The notes below the pieces were generated by a model. That model saw nothing but the letters and a program-made list of their open reading frames with translations. It made no database searches and had not been told where the DNA came from. Positions 49,412 to 57,051 of a stretch of DNA of 64,000 bases are shown one piece after another. The stretch covers positions 306,056 through 370,055 of the forward strand of contig NZ_JACSCX010000005.1 of assembly GCF_014333525.1 (NCBI RefSeq), read 5' to 3'. Position numbers and translations under genes: made by a program. How positions within the stretch are numbered: the stretch's first letter is position 1; every line of letters begins with the position of its first letter. This DNA comes from Hymenobacter puniceus. Lineage in GTDB: Bacteria; Bacteroidota; Bacteroidia; Cytophagales; Hymenobacteraceae.

Positions 49412-49455
49412 CTAACAAGCCAACCGGCTTAGTTTCCGATTCTGACTTACCACGC

Positions 49456-51720
49456 ATGGGACTCGATTATCACTCGTTACTGAACCCCTCGCAGGCGGCC
49501 GCCGTGATGCAAATCGAAGGCCCCTGCATGATTATAGCCGGTGCGGGCTCGGGCAAAACCCGGGTGCTCACCTACCGCATTGCCAACCTGCTCGAGCAAG
49601 GCGTCGACCCGTTTAATGTACTGGCCCTCACTTTCACTAACAAGGCGGCCAAGGAAATGCGCGCCCGGATTGAGAAGGTGGTGGGCCCAAACGCCAAAAA
49701 CCTGTGGATGGGCACCTTCCACAGCATCTTCGCCCGTATCCTGCGCTCCGAGGCCGATAAGATGGGCTACCCGCGCTCCTTCACCATCTACGACACGCAG
49801 GACAGCAAAACCCTCATCGGCCAGATTCTCAAGGAAATGGAGCTCGATGACAAGCTCTACAAGCCCAACATGGTGCTGGGGCGCATTTCGTCGGCCAAGA
49901 ACAAGCTGATTTCGGTGCAGCAGTACGTCAACGACCCCGTCATCCGGCAGGACGACGAGGCGGCGCTGCGGCCCAAGCTGGGTGCCATCTACCAGCAATA
50001 CGCGGCCCGTTGCTTCAAGGCCGGCGCCATGGACTTCGACGACCTGCTCTACCAGACTAACGTGCTGTTCCGGGAACACCCGGACGTGCTGAACAAGTAC
50101 CAGAATATGTTCCGCTACGTGATGGTGGACGAGTACCAGGACACCAACTACTCGCAGTACCTGATTGCACGCAAGCTGGCGGCCAAGGAGCGCAACATCT
50201 GCGTGGTCGGCGACGATGCCCAGAGCATCTATGCCTTCCGGGGCGCTGATATTCAGAATATTCTGAATTTTGAAAAGGACTACCCGGAGCTGCAGGTGTT
50301 CAAGCTGGAGCAGAACTACCGCTCTACCAAGAACATTGTATGGGCGGCCAACTCGGTCATCAAAAACAACCAGGCCCAGCTGCGCAAAGACGTTTTTTCC
50401 GACAACGAGGAAGGCCCGCTGATTGAAGTGCTGAAGGCTGCCTCCGACAACGAGGAAGGCAAGCTGGTGGCTCAGAGCATCTACGAGGACAAGATGAACC
50501 AGCATCTGTCGTACGACGATTTTGCCATCCTGTACCGCACCAACGCCCAGAGCCGGGCCATGGAGGAATCGTTGCGCAAGCTCAACATCAAGTACAAGAT
50601 TGTTGGTGGCCTGAGCTTCTACCAGCGCAAGGAAATCAAGGACTTGGTGGCCTACCTGCGGCTCACGGTGAACCCCAACGACGAGCAGGCGCTGCGCCGC
50701 GTTATCAACTACCCCAAGCGCGGTATCGGCGACACCACCATTGCCAAGCTCATCAACGCAGCCGAAGAAAGCAACCACACCATCTGGGAAGTGGTGGCCA
50801 ACGCCGACCAGTTTCTGCCGGCCCGCGCCGCCAACCCGATTGTAGACTTTGCCGAGAAAATTAAAGCCTACACGGCCATAGCAGCAAAGGAAGACGCTTT
50901 CGAGGCCGCCAAGTTCATTGCCAAAAACTCCGGCATGATCGAGGAACTGTATGCGGATAAAAGCATCGAGGGCCTGAGCCGCTACGAGAACATCCAGGAA
51001 CTGCTGAATGGCGTGAAGGCTTTCGTGGAAGACCCCGAGCGGGACGAAAAGACACTGGGCGCTTTCCTGCAGGACATTGCTCTCGTGACAGACGCCGACA
51101 CCAAAGATGCCCAGGCCGAGGGCGAGCAGGTGACCATGATGACGATTCACTCGGCTAAGGGCCTGGAATTCCGTAACGTCTACATTGTGGGCATGGAGGA
51201 AAACCTGTTCCCGAGCCAGATGATGATTACCTCCCGCGCCGATTTGGAGGAGGAACGCCGCCTGTTCTACGTAGCCATCACCCGCGCCGAGAAAAAGCTC
51301 ACGCTCAGCTACGCCACCTCCCGCTACCAGTGGGGCAACCTGCGTAGCTGCGAGAAAAGCCGCTTCCTCGACGAAATTGACCCCAAGTTCGTGGACTTTA
51401 AGTACTCGGCCGGCCCCGGGCCCGACCGCGCCGGGCCGGGCGAGTCGCCGTTTGGGCACGTGTTTGAGCGCCGTTCCAACCTGATTCCGCCGGCGCCGCG
51501 TAAGACCACAGCCACCAAGTACGTGGCACCGGCCGATTTCGTACCTTCCGACACCAGCAACCTACAGACCGGCCAGCGCGTCGAGCATCCCAAGTTCGGA
51601 TTCGGCCAAGTAACCAAGCTGGAAACCGTTCAGGGCTCCACGAAAGCCATCATCACCTTCGACGAAGTGGGTGAGAAGACGTTATTGTTGAGTTTTGCGA
51701 AATTGCGCGTGCTAAGCTAG
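49456..51720 (+). CDS. pcrA: UvrD/PcrA-type superfamily 1A DNA helicase
   Basis: This 754-residue ATP-dependent 3'-5' helicase of DNA repair and fork maintenance shows the usual SF1 motifs: the Q-motif-like LNPSQAAAV, Walker A IAGAGSGKTR (residues 28-36), motif II MVDEYQDTNY near 224, and GDDAQSIYAFRGADI. It also has LEQNYRST, VTMMTIHSAKGLEF and YVAITRAEKKLTL. The C-terminal 60 residues form the Tudor-like module (GQRVEHPKFGFGQVTKLE) that binds RNA polymerase in PcrA. DUF4290 and murA follow. Confidence 0.95.
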   Translation: MGLDYHSLLNPSQAAAVMQIEGPCMIIAGAGSGKTRVLTYRIANLLEQGVDPFNVLALTFTNKAAKEMRARIEKVVGPNAKNLWMGTFHSIFARILRSEADKMGYPRSFTIYDTQDSKTLIGQILKEMELDDKLYKPNMVLGRISSAKNKLISVQQYVNDPVIRQDDEAALRPKLGAIYQQYAARCFKAGAMDFDDLLYQTNVLFREHPDVLNKYQNMFRYVMVDEYQDTNYSQYLIARKLAAKERNICVVGDDAQSIYAFRGADIQNILNFEKDYPELQVFKLEQNYRSTKNIVWAANSVIKNNQAQLRKDVFSDNEEGPLIEVLKAASDNEEGKLVAQSIYEDKMNQHLSYDDFAILYRTNAQSRAMEESLRKLNIKYKIVGGLSFYQRKEIKDLVAYLRLTVNPNDEQALRRVINYPKRGIGDTTIAKLINAAEESNHTIWEVVANADQFLPARAANPIVDFAEKIKAYTAIAAKEDAFEAAKFIAKNSGMIEELYADKSIEGLSRYENIQELLNGVKAFVEDPERDEKTLGAFLQDIALVTDADTKDAQAEGEQVTMMTIHSAKGLEFRNVYIVGMEENLFPSQMMITSRADLEEERRLFYVAITRAEKKLTLSYATSRYQWGNLRSCEKSRFLDEIDPKFVDFKYSAGPGPDRAGPGESPFGHVFERRSNLIPPAPRKTTATKYVAPADFVPSDTSNLQTGQRVEHPKFGFGQVTKLETVQGSTKAIITFDEVGEKTLLLSFAKLRVLS

Positions 51721-51775
51721 TTGTTGTTCGGTGCGCCGGGAGTAGCCTGTCCTAGCTGTCTAGCCCCCACCGCTG

Positions 51776-51808
51776 TTTCGCTTTGCGCGGAACAACTTCC
51801 TATTTTTG
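51776..51808 (+). promoter_or_regulatory. Promoter of the DUF4290 gene
   Basis: TTTC (51776-51779), 21 nt, TATTTTTG (51801-51808) ends 38 nt upstream of the ATG at 51847. Confidence 0.6.
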
Positions 51809-51846
51809 CACTGCCGCCAACCCAAGCTGGCGCTTATTCCCTTCGA

Positions 51847-52575
51847 ATGCCTCTTCCTATCCTACATAAACACGAGCTGCTTCAGCGCGAGTACGGCCAA
51901 ACCACTTTCCAACTCATTCAGGGCCTGCGCGAAGTGGAAGACAAAACCGAGCGCACGCGCCGCGCCACGCAGATTGTGCAACTGATTTTCCGGCTGCAGC
52001 CTAGTTTGCGCGACCAGCCCAATTCGCAGGAAAAAGTCTGGAACCACCTCTATGAGATGGCCGATGAAGACCTGGACATCGACGCGCCTTTCCAGTTGAA
52101 AGGGCTGAAGGAACTGCACCAGCATCCCAAACCCCTCGCCTACCCCGAGAAAAGCCTGAAGCTGCGCGCCTATGGCCGCGGCGTGGAGCTGATGGTGGAA
52201 AAGGCCCTGACGCTGGCAGACCCTACGGAGCGCGAGCAGGCCACCATCACCATCGGCCGCACGATGAAGTTCCTGTACCGCTCGCACAACAAGGAAAACG
52301 CAAAGGACGTCACGATCCTCAAGCACCTAAAGGACCTGTCTGGCGGCCAGCTCACTCTCGACCCAGCAATTGTGGAGGCCCAGAGCTTGTTTGAAATGGC
52401 CACAGCTCCGGCTGGTGCGGCCGGTGGTGGCCGCCCAGTACCATTTATTGTACCCCAGCCCCGCCAGGAGCGCGAAGGCCGCCGCGGGGGCAATGGTGGC
52501 AACGGCAACCGCCGCGACAAGCAGCGGCGGGGCGGCAAGAAAGGCCGCCAGGAACCTCAACAGCCTCCGCAGTAA
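51847..52575 (+). CDS. DUF4290 family protein
   Basis: This 242-residue protein of a family largely confined to Bacteroidota is encoded, as usual, just before murA. The N-terminal 185 residues are helical (LLQREYGQTTFQLIQGLREV, then YGRGVELMVEKALTL and TIGRTMKFLYRSHNKENAKD). The C-terminal tail (about 205-242) is Gly/Arg/Asn-rich (RRGGNGGNGNRRDKQRRGGK), like RNA-binding disordered tails. The function is unknown. ATG at 51847 is selected by the conserved start and the promoter 38 nt upstream. Confidence 0.88.
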   Translation: MPLPILHKHELLQREYGQTTFQLIQGLREVEDKTERTRRATQIVQLIFRLQPSLRDQPNSQEKVWNHLYEMADEDLDIDAPFQLKGLKELHQHPKPLAYPEKSLKLRAYGRGVELMVEKALTLADPTEREQATITIGRTMKFLYRSHNKENAKDVTILKHLKDLSGGQLTLDPAIVEAQSLFEMATAPAGAAGGGRPVPFIVPQPRQEREGRRGGNGGNGNRRDKQRRGGKKGRQEPQQPPQ

Positions 52576-52580
52576 CCACG

Positions 52581-52677
52581 AAGCGGCAAACGGCAGGCTA
52601 CCACTTGCCAGCTTGCTACTTCATTTCTTTATCAACCCTACATCAGCTCGCAGCTTGTAGCTTACGGCTTGCAGCTT
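52581..52677. repeat. Inverted word-repeat pair (AGCTTGTAGCTTACGGCTT type)
   Basis: The left arm 52581-52613 and the right arm 52645-52677 are imperfect inverses, about 24 of 33 matching. The right arm repeats CAGCTT, TAGCTT, CGGCTT, CAGCTT. The left arm starts 5 nt after the DUF4290 stop and the right arm ends 9 nt before the murA ATG. Confidence 0.7.
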
Positions 52678-52686
52678 ACTTAACAC

Positions 52687-53991
52687 ATGGCTTCATTTGA
52701 AGTAATCGGCGGCCATCCGCTAAAAGGCGAAATCGTACCACAAGGCGCCAAAAACGAAGCCCTGCAGATATTGTGCGCGGTGTTGCTCACACCCGAGCCC
52801 GTCACGATTTCTAACATCCCCGATATCCGCGACGTCAATAAGTTGATTGAGTTGCTGCGCGATATGGGCGTGAAAGTGGGCAAGCTGGCCTCCGACACCT
52901 ACCGGTTTCAGGCCGATGCCGTGAACCTGGACTACTTGGACACGCCGGAGTTTGTGGCACAGGCCGGCGCGTTGCGCGGGTCCGTCATGATTCTGGGACC
53001 CATGCTGGCCCGTTTCGGCAAGTGCCAGTTGCCCAAGCCCGGCGGCGACAAAATCGGCCGGCGCCCCATGGATACGCACTTTTTAGGCCTTGAGAAGTTG
53101 GGCGGCAAGCTCACCTTGGAGGGCACCGATTTCTACCGCATCAAAGCTGAAAATGGCTTGCATGGTGCCTACATGATGCTAGATGAGGCCTCCGTGACGG
53201 GCACCGCCAATATTGTCATGGCGGCCGTACTGGCTCAGGGGACCACCACTATCTACAATGCTGCCTGTGAGCCCTATCTGCAGCAGTTGTGCAAGATGCT
53301 GGTGCGCATGGGCGCTATCATCAACGGCATCGGCTCCAACCTGCTCACGATTGAGGGCGTGCAGAGCCTCGGCGGCACCGACCACCGCATGCTCCCCGAC
53401 ATGATTGAAATCGGTTCCTTCATTGGTCTGGCGGCCATGACGGGCTCGGAAATCACCATCAAGGACTGCCAGATTCCCGAGTTGGGCATCATTCCCGACA
53501 CGTTCCGCAAGCTGGGCATCAAGCTGGAATTCCGTGGCGACGATATTCATATTCCGGCGCAGGAACACTACGAAATTGCCACTTATCTCGACGGCTCCAT
53601 CCTGACTGTATCGGACCACACCTGGCCTGGTTTCACGCCCGACCTGCTCAGCATTGTGCTGGTAGTGGCAACGCAGGCCAAAGGCACGGTGCTGATTCAC
53701 CAGAAGATGTTCGAGTCGCGCCTGTTCTTTGTGGACAAGCTGATTGACATGGGCGCGCAGGTGATTCTCTGCGACCCGCACCGCGCCACGGTTATCGGCC
53801 TGGACCAGCGCCAGAAGCTGCGCGGCATCACCATGACCTCACCCGATATCCGGGCGGGCGTGGCGCTGCTGATTGCGGCCCTCTCGGCGGATGGGCGCAG
53901 TGTAATTGAGAATGTCGAGCAGATTGACCGCGGCTACCAGTACATCGACCAGCGCCTCACGGCTCTCGGCGCCCAGATTCGCCGACTGTAA
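52687..53991 (+). CDS. murA: UDP-N-acetylglucosamine 1-carboxyvinyltransferase MurA (Asp variant)
   Basis: This 434-residue enzyme catalyses the first committed step of peptidoglycan synthesis. It has the EPSP-synthase-like double barrel with PQGAKNEALQI at the UDP-GlcNAc site. The active-site loop reads KPGGDKIGRRPMDTHFLGLE: the catalytic loop cysteine of E. coli (Cys115) is replaced by Asp121. Family knowledge: an Asp here keeps activity and prevents alkylation by fosfomycin. A word-repeat hairpin precedes the gene and a perfect 14-bp hairpin follows it. Confidence 0.96.
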   Translation: MASFEVIGGHPLKGEIVPQGAKNEALQILCAVLLTPEPVTISNIPDIRDVNKLIELLRDMGVKVGKLASDTYRFQADAVNLDYLDTPEFVAQAGALRGSVMILGPMLARFGKCQLPKPGGDKIGRRPMDTHFLGLEKLGGKLTLEGTDFYRIKAENGLHGAYMMLDEASVTGTANIVMAAVLAQGTTTIYNAACEPYLQQLCKMLVRMGAIINGIGSNLLTIEGVQSLGGTDHRMLPDMIEIGSFIGLAAMTGSEITIKDCQIPELGIIPDTFRKLGIKLEFRGDDIHIPAQEHYEIATYLDGSILTVSDHTWPGFTPDLLSIVLVVATQAKGTVLIHQKMFESRLFFVDKLIDMGAQVILCDPHRATVIGLDQRQKLRGITMTSPDIRAGVALLIAALSADGRSVIENVEQIDRGYQYIDQRLTALGAQIRRL

Positions 53992-54011
53992 TACCGTTGG
54001 GTGCCTTAACT

Positions 54012-54056
54012 ACAATCGGCCCTGCTGCGCTTCACTGGTGCGGCAGGGCCGATTGT
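54012..54056. terminator. Bidirectional hairpin after murA
   Basis: ACAATCGGCCCTGC and its perfect inverse (14 bp) enclose a loop with further TGCGC/GTGCG pairing, between convergent genes. There is no long T-run. Confidence 0.7.
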
Positions 54057-54074
54057 ATTAGAGGTTCTTTAGAT

Positions 54075-54605
54075 TCAACTGGTGCTTTGTGTCTGCATAT
54101 ACGCCTTGACAGGCGCTACCAGCAGCGGCAATATGATTTTAATGGCGGCCCTTTCCTCTGCTGTCCAGTGGCGCGGAGTGCTAAACAGGCAGGGCTGCAG
54201 GATGCCCCACAACTGGCCCTCCTCGGTGATGTGCGCGTGAATCAGGGCGCGGTGCCCAAATGTTTCGTGTTCAAAAGCGCGGTTAAGTACGGTTGGAGGA
54301 GCCGTTTCCACGTCCTCTACAAACACGGAGGGCTGCACCGACAGCGCTGCCCGAAACAGCGGATCTTGTTGCGGCAGCTCCGTGGTATCGTCCTGCCAAT
54401 CGTGAATAGGATTCGGAATATCGTTGGTGCGGCGCCAGCACAGCGCAATTCGGCCCCGGCCTACGGCGGGGTCCCGCACATACAAGAAGCACCGGTCAGC
54501 ATCTAGGAATGTCCCAACTAATTCCAGTGCGTGCAGGAGCCCTGCCTGTGGGTCCGAAGCTGTATGCAATGCCTGCTCTACAGCAGAAAGCAAGGTAGTG
54601 GTCAT
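54075..54605 (-). CDS. GAF-domain protein
   Basis: This 176-residue protein consists essentially of one GAF domain, with LDADRCFLYVRDPAVGRGRI near residue 35, NRAFEHETFGHRALIHAHIT near 110, and GILQPCLFSTPRHWTAEERA near 135. The layout resembles bacteriophytochrome or cyanobacteriochrome GAF domains, but no clear chromophore cysteine is in place, so light sensing is not supported. There is no output domain. It may deliver a small-molecule signal to a partner; none is adjacent. Confidence 0.75.
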   Translation of the reverse strand: MTTTLLSAVEQALHTASDPQAGLLHALELVGTFLDADRCFLYVRDPAVGRGRIALCWRRTNDIPNPIHDWQDDTTELPQQDPLFRAALSVQPSVFVEDVETAPPTVLNRAFEHETFGHRALIHAHITEEGQLWGILQPCLFSTPRHWTAEERAAIKIILPLLVAPVKAYMQTQSTS

Positions 54606-54633
54606 AGCTGACTGGTGAGGAAAGAGTGGATGG

Positions 54634-54669
54634 CATAAAAAAACCCCGGCAGCACAAGCAGCCGGGGTT
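54634..54669 (-). terminator. Terminator of the holin-like gene
   Basis: On the minus strand AACCCCGGC and GCCGGGGTT pair perfectly and TTTTTTT follows. It lies 25 nt after the stop of the gene at 54694. Confidence 0.92.
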
Positions 54670-54693
54670 GTCTACGTTAGGGCAGCGCAGTCG

Positions 54694-55032
54694 TTAGTCT
54701 ACCACCATATCCACGATGGACGTCACGACGGACAGCACAATGCTGAAGAGCAGCGCGTACAGGAAATTGTCGACGGCAAAACCCGGAAGCAGCGCATCGG
54801 CAATCATCACAATGGCCGCATTGATAACCAGCAGAAACAAACCCAACGTCAGCACTGTAATCGGGAAGCCCAACAGCTTGAGAATTGGCTTGAGAACAGC
54901 ATTGAGCACGGCCAGCACGACTACCAGCAGAATGGCGTCGCTGAAGCCATTGATGTGCGAGCCGGGTAGAAACTTTGCCAGCACATAGGTGATGATGGCC
55001 GTGAGCAGGAACTTAAGAATGAAGCCTATCAT
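54694..55032 (-). CDS. Phage-holin-family IV-like membrane protein (YvlD type)
   Basis: This 112-residue protein has four membrane helices covering almost its whole length (ILKFLLTAIITYVLAKFLPG, AILLVVVLAVLNAVLKPIL, FPITVLTLGLFLLVINAAIV, FLYALLFSIVLSVVTSIV). Pfam places such proteins in 'phage holin family 4', but most are ordinary chromosomal membrane proteins like YvlD, and no phage genes are present. It may take part in the envelope stress response. It is monocistronic, with its own terminator. Confidence 0.88.
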   Translation of the reverse strand: MIGFILKFLLTAIITYVLAKFLPGSHINGFSDAILLVVVLAVLNAVLKPILKLLGFPITVLTLGLFLLVINAAIVMIADALLPGFAVDNFLYALLFSIVLSVVTSIVDMVVD

Positions 55033-55153
55033 AGGAAAGTGTGGGGTAAAAAGGGAAAAAGGAGAGAAAATCTGGTCGGTGTACGCACTGCCCTCAAAAA
55101 AGATAAGCTCAGCGCTATACTTCCCTCTTGCTCTTCAACTCTCCTATCCCCGA

Positions 55154-56248
55154 TTACTTGTCAGCGCCCCGGTCCTGCAGGCGCCCCTGCGACACGCCCA
55201 TCCAGTTGGCCATGCTGTAGAGCAGGCGGGCACCCACAATGGCATTCCACTCGGTGTCGCCGGGAGCCACCTCGTTCAGGTCACAGCCAATAATTGTGCG
55301 GCCCGAGCGGACGACAGTCCGAATTAGGTAGAGTGCTTCCTCAAATTCTAAGCCGCCGGGCACAGGCGTGCCAGTGCCGGGGCACAATTTGGGGTCCAGG
55401 CCATCAATATCGAAGCTCAGGTATACTTTCTGAGGCAGCTGGGCAATGATTTTACCGCATACTTTCTTCCACGACTTCTTGGCAAAACGCTCGTCGCTCA
55501 GGAACCGGTTGTGGAACATAGTGATGCGCCCTTTACTCTGCTCCACCATTTCAGCTTCCTGCTGGCACAAGTCGCGGATGCCAACCTGCACCAGCTTTTT
55601 CACTTGAGGCAGCTTGAGCGCATTGTACATAATGGAGGCATGCGAAAACTCGAAGCCCTCGTAGGCCGGGCGCAGGTCGCAGTGCGCATCAATCTGCAGG
55701 ATACCAAACTCTTCGTGGCGCTCAGCCAGGGCGTGCAGATAGCCCAGTGGCGTGCTATGGTCGCCACCCAATAGAACCACGCCTTTACCGGCATCGAGGT
55801 AAGCACCAGTTTTCTGCTTGAGGTACTGTAGCAGTGCTTCGCCGCGTTGGTTGATGTGGGCTGGCGCCGTGGAATACTTGGCGTGGCTGGACTCCGGCTC
55901 GCCCTCTTCCAGCCACCCGATATAGGCTTCGGCCTTCGGGCGCAGCTCCTGGCTTTCAGCTGCCACCTTTTCATCGTCATTTTCCATAGCCAGGCCCATG
56001 CGCCATGCCTCCGGCAGGTCCGGATCGTAGAGGTCCACCTGCAGCGAGGCGTCGCGGATGGCAGCCGGGCCTTCGGCGGTGCCGGCGCGGTACGATACCG
56101 TTACTTCCCACGGTACGGGCACCACCACCACCTGGGCTTCTTCTACAGTAAAGGGCAAGCCATATACCCCACCCTGCGAATCGCCGAGGGCATTGGGGTC
56201 GAAAGTGGCAAGTTTTCTTTCAAGACTGGTTGACGTTGGCTGGGCCAT
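55154..56248 (-). CDS. Arginase/agmatinase/formimidoylglutamase-family enzyme
   Basis: This 364-residue ureohydrolase-fold enzyme has the bi-manganese ligands in LLGGDHSTPLG, LQIDAHCDLRP and LSFDIDGLDPKLCPGTGTPV. It should hydrolyse a guanidino or formimidoyl C-N bond. The N-terminal 70 residues and a variable segment (about 90-130) are longer than in agmatinase, which fits the Bacteroidota group often named formimidoylglutamase (HutG-like), but no hut genes are nearby. ATG at 56248 gives MAQPTSTSLERKL. Confidence 0.9.
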   Translation of the reverse strand: MAQPTSTSLERKLATFDPNALGDSQGGVYGLPFTVEEAQVVVVPVPWEVTVSYRAGTAEGPAAIRDASLQVDLYDPDLPEAWRMGLAMENDDEKVAAESQELRPKAEAYIGWLEEGEPESSHAKYSTAPAHINQRGEALLQYLKQKTGAYLDAGKGVVLLGGDHSTPLGYLHALAERHEEFGILQIDAHCDLRPAYEGFEFSHASIMYNALKLPQVKKLVQVGIRDLCQQEAEMVEQSKGRITMFHNRFLSDERFAKKSWKKVCGKIIAQLPQKVYLSFDIDGLDPKLCPGTGTPVPGGLEFEEALYLIRTVVRSGRTIIGCDLNEVAPGDTEWNAIVGARLLYSMANWMGVSQGRLQDRGADK

Positions 56249-56282
56249 AGGGCAAGGAAAACAGGAAAAGATGGTCAAAAAT

Positions 56283-56328
56283 AAAAAACCACTCCGTAAA
56301 GGCCGCCGGACGGCTACCTACGGAGTGG
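56283..56328 (-). terminator. Terminator of the chemosensory operon
   Basis: On the minus strand CCACTCCGTA and TACGGAGTGG form a perfect 10-bp stem with TTTTTT after it, 25 nt beyond the cheC stop. Confidence 0.92.
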
Positions 56329-56353
56329 CTATAGAGTACATTTTGGAATGCCG

Positions 56354-56986
56354 CTAAGCGGGCGTGCCGCCCAGGAAGTCGTACGTGCGAATGATTTCCA
56401 GAATTTTCTCGAACGTCGGTCGGTCGAAGAACAGCATGAGCGGCAGTTCCACCGAGTTGTCTTTATCAGAAAACTGGGTGATAACCGAGAAAATCATGGG
56501 CTGCACTGAGGGATGGGTTTCCAGTAGATTATGTAACGACTCAGCAATGTCGCCGTGCGGAGCCGACGGCGGCGCCCCATAGATTTTGGCCTTTAGAATA
56601 TTGGCCAGCTGTGTGACCAGCGCTCCGGTAATGATGTTACTGATTTCCAGCAGCAACGACTCCTGCATTTCATCAATACTGATGGAGGCAGAGGTGTTCA
56701 TGCGCAGGCACACCTTGGAAAGCCGCTGAATATGCTGGCCGGAGAAGAACATCAGCGTGGTGCCATTGAAGTCACCCCGGATATCGGACAGAATAGGCAC
56801 GTTGACTCTCTGTATATCCCGCACCATCTCCAGCACACCGTCGCCAGACACCAGATCAAGGCTGGGAACTTCCAGCAGTACCTTTTCCTGAGCTATTATC
56901 GCAAACGAGTCGGCTGCGCGGGCCAGTCCTATGTTCAGAATCTCGCGGACAACGTCGCGCTCCATCTCTGTCATGTGCAAGTCCAT
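56354..56986 (-). CDS. cheC: CheC-type CheY-P phosphatase
   Basis: This 210-residue protein of the CheC/CheX/FliY phosphatase class has two copies of the (E/D)xxxN phosphatase helix, both intact: REILNIGLARAADSFA near residue 14 and LLEISNIITGALVTQL near 105. It should dephosphorylate CheY and perhaps pair with CheD, which is not encoded here. ATG at 56986 is preferred to the TTG three codons upstream. It is the last gene of the cluster, 65 nt after cheA, and a terminator follows. Confidence 0.88.
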   Translation of the reverse strand: MDLHMTEMERDVVREILNIGLARAADSFAIIAQEKVLLEVPSLDLVSGDGVLEMVRDIQRVNVPILSDIRGDFNGTTLMFFSGQHIQRLSKVCLRMNTSASISIDEMQESLLLEISNIITGALVTQLANILKAKIYGAPPSAPHGDIAESLHNLLETHPSVQPMIFSVITQFSDKDNSVELPLMLFFDRPTFEKILEIIRTYDFLGGTPA

Positions 56987-57051
56987 ATGATTCAATCAGT
57001 TGGCCAAAGTAAACCGAGGAGCGGCTGCTTCGGAATCAGCATTACGTATTT

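Larger units (their letters stand above)
49082..49455. other. 374-nt divergent region with a cluster of palindromes
   Basis: This region separates the GT4 and helicase genes. It holds three family-2 palindromes (49204-49351) and a fragment (GAGTAGCGCGAAG) near 49163, then the helicase promoter. I see no gene in it. Confidence 0.7.

Noticed and set aside
49477..51459. A 660-codon open frame on the minus strand opposite the helicase gene
   Set aside because: It lies wholly inside the pcrA-type gene, has the Val/His/Gly-rich composition of antisense shadows in GC-rich DNA, and shows no domain motif. The plus-strand helicase motifs are unmistakable.
54694..55032. Holin gene as a sign of a prophage
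   Set aside because: Holin-family-IV proteins like this are common chromosomal membrane proteins (YvlD type), and no phage structural, integrase or lysis gene is nearby.
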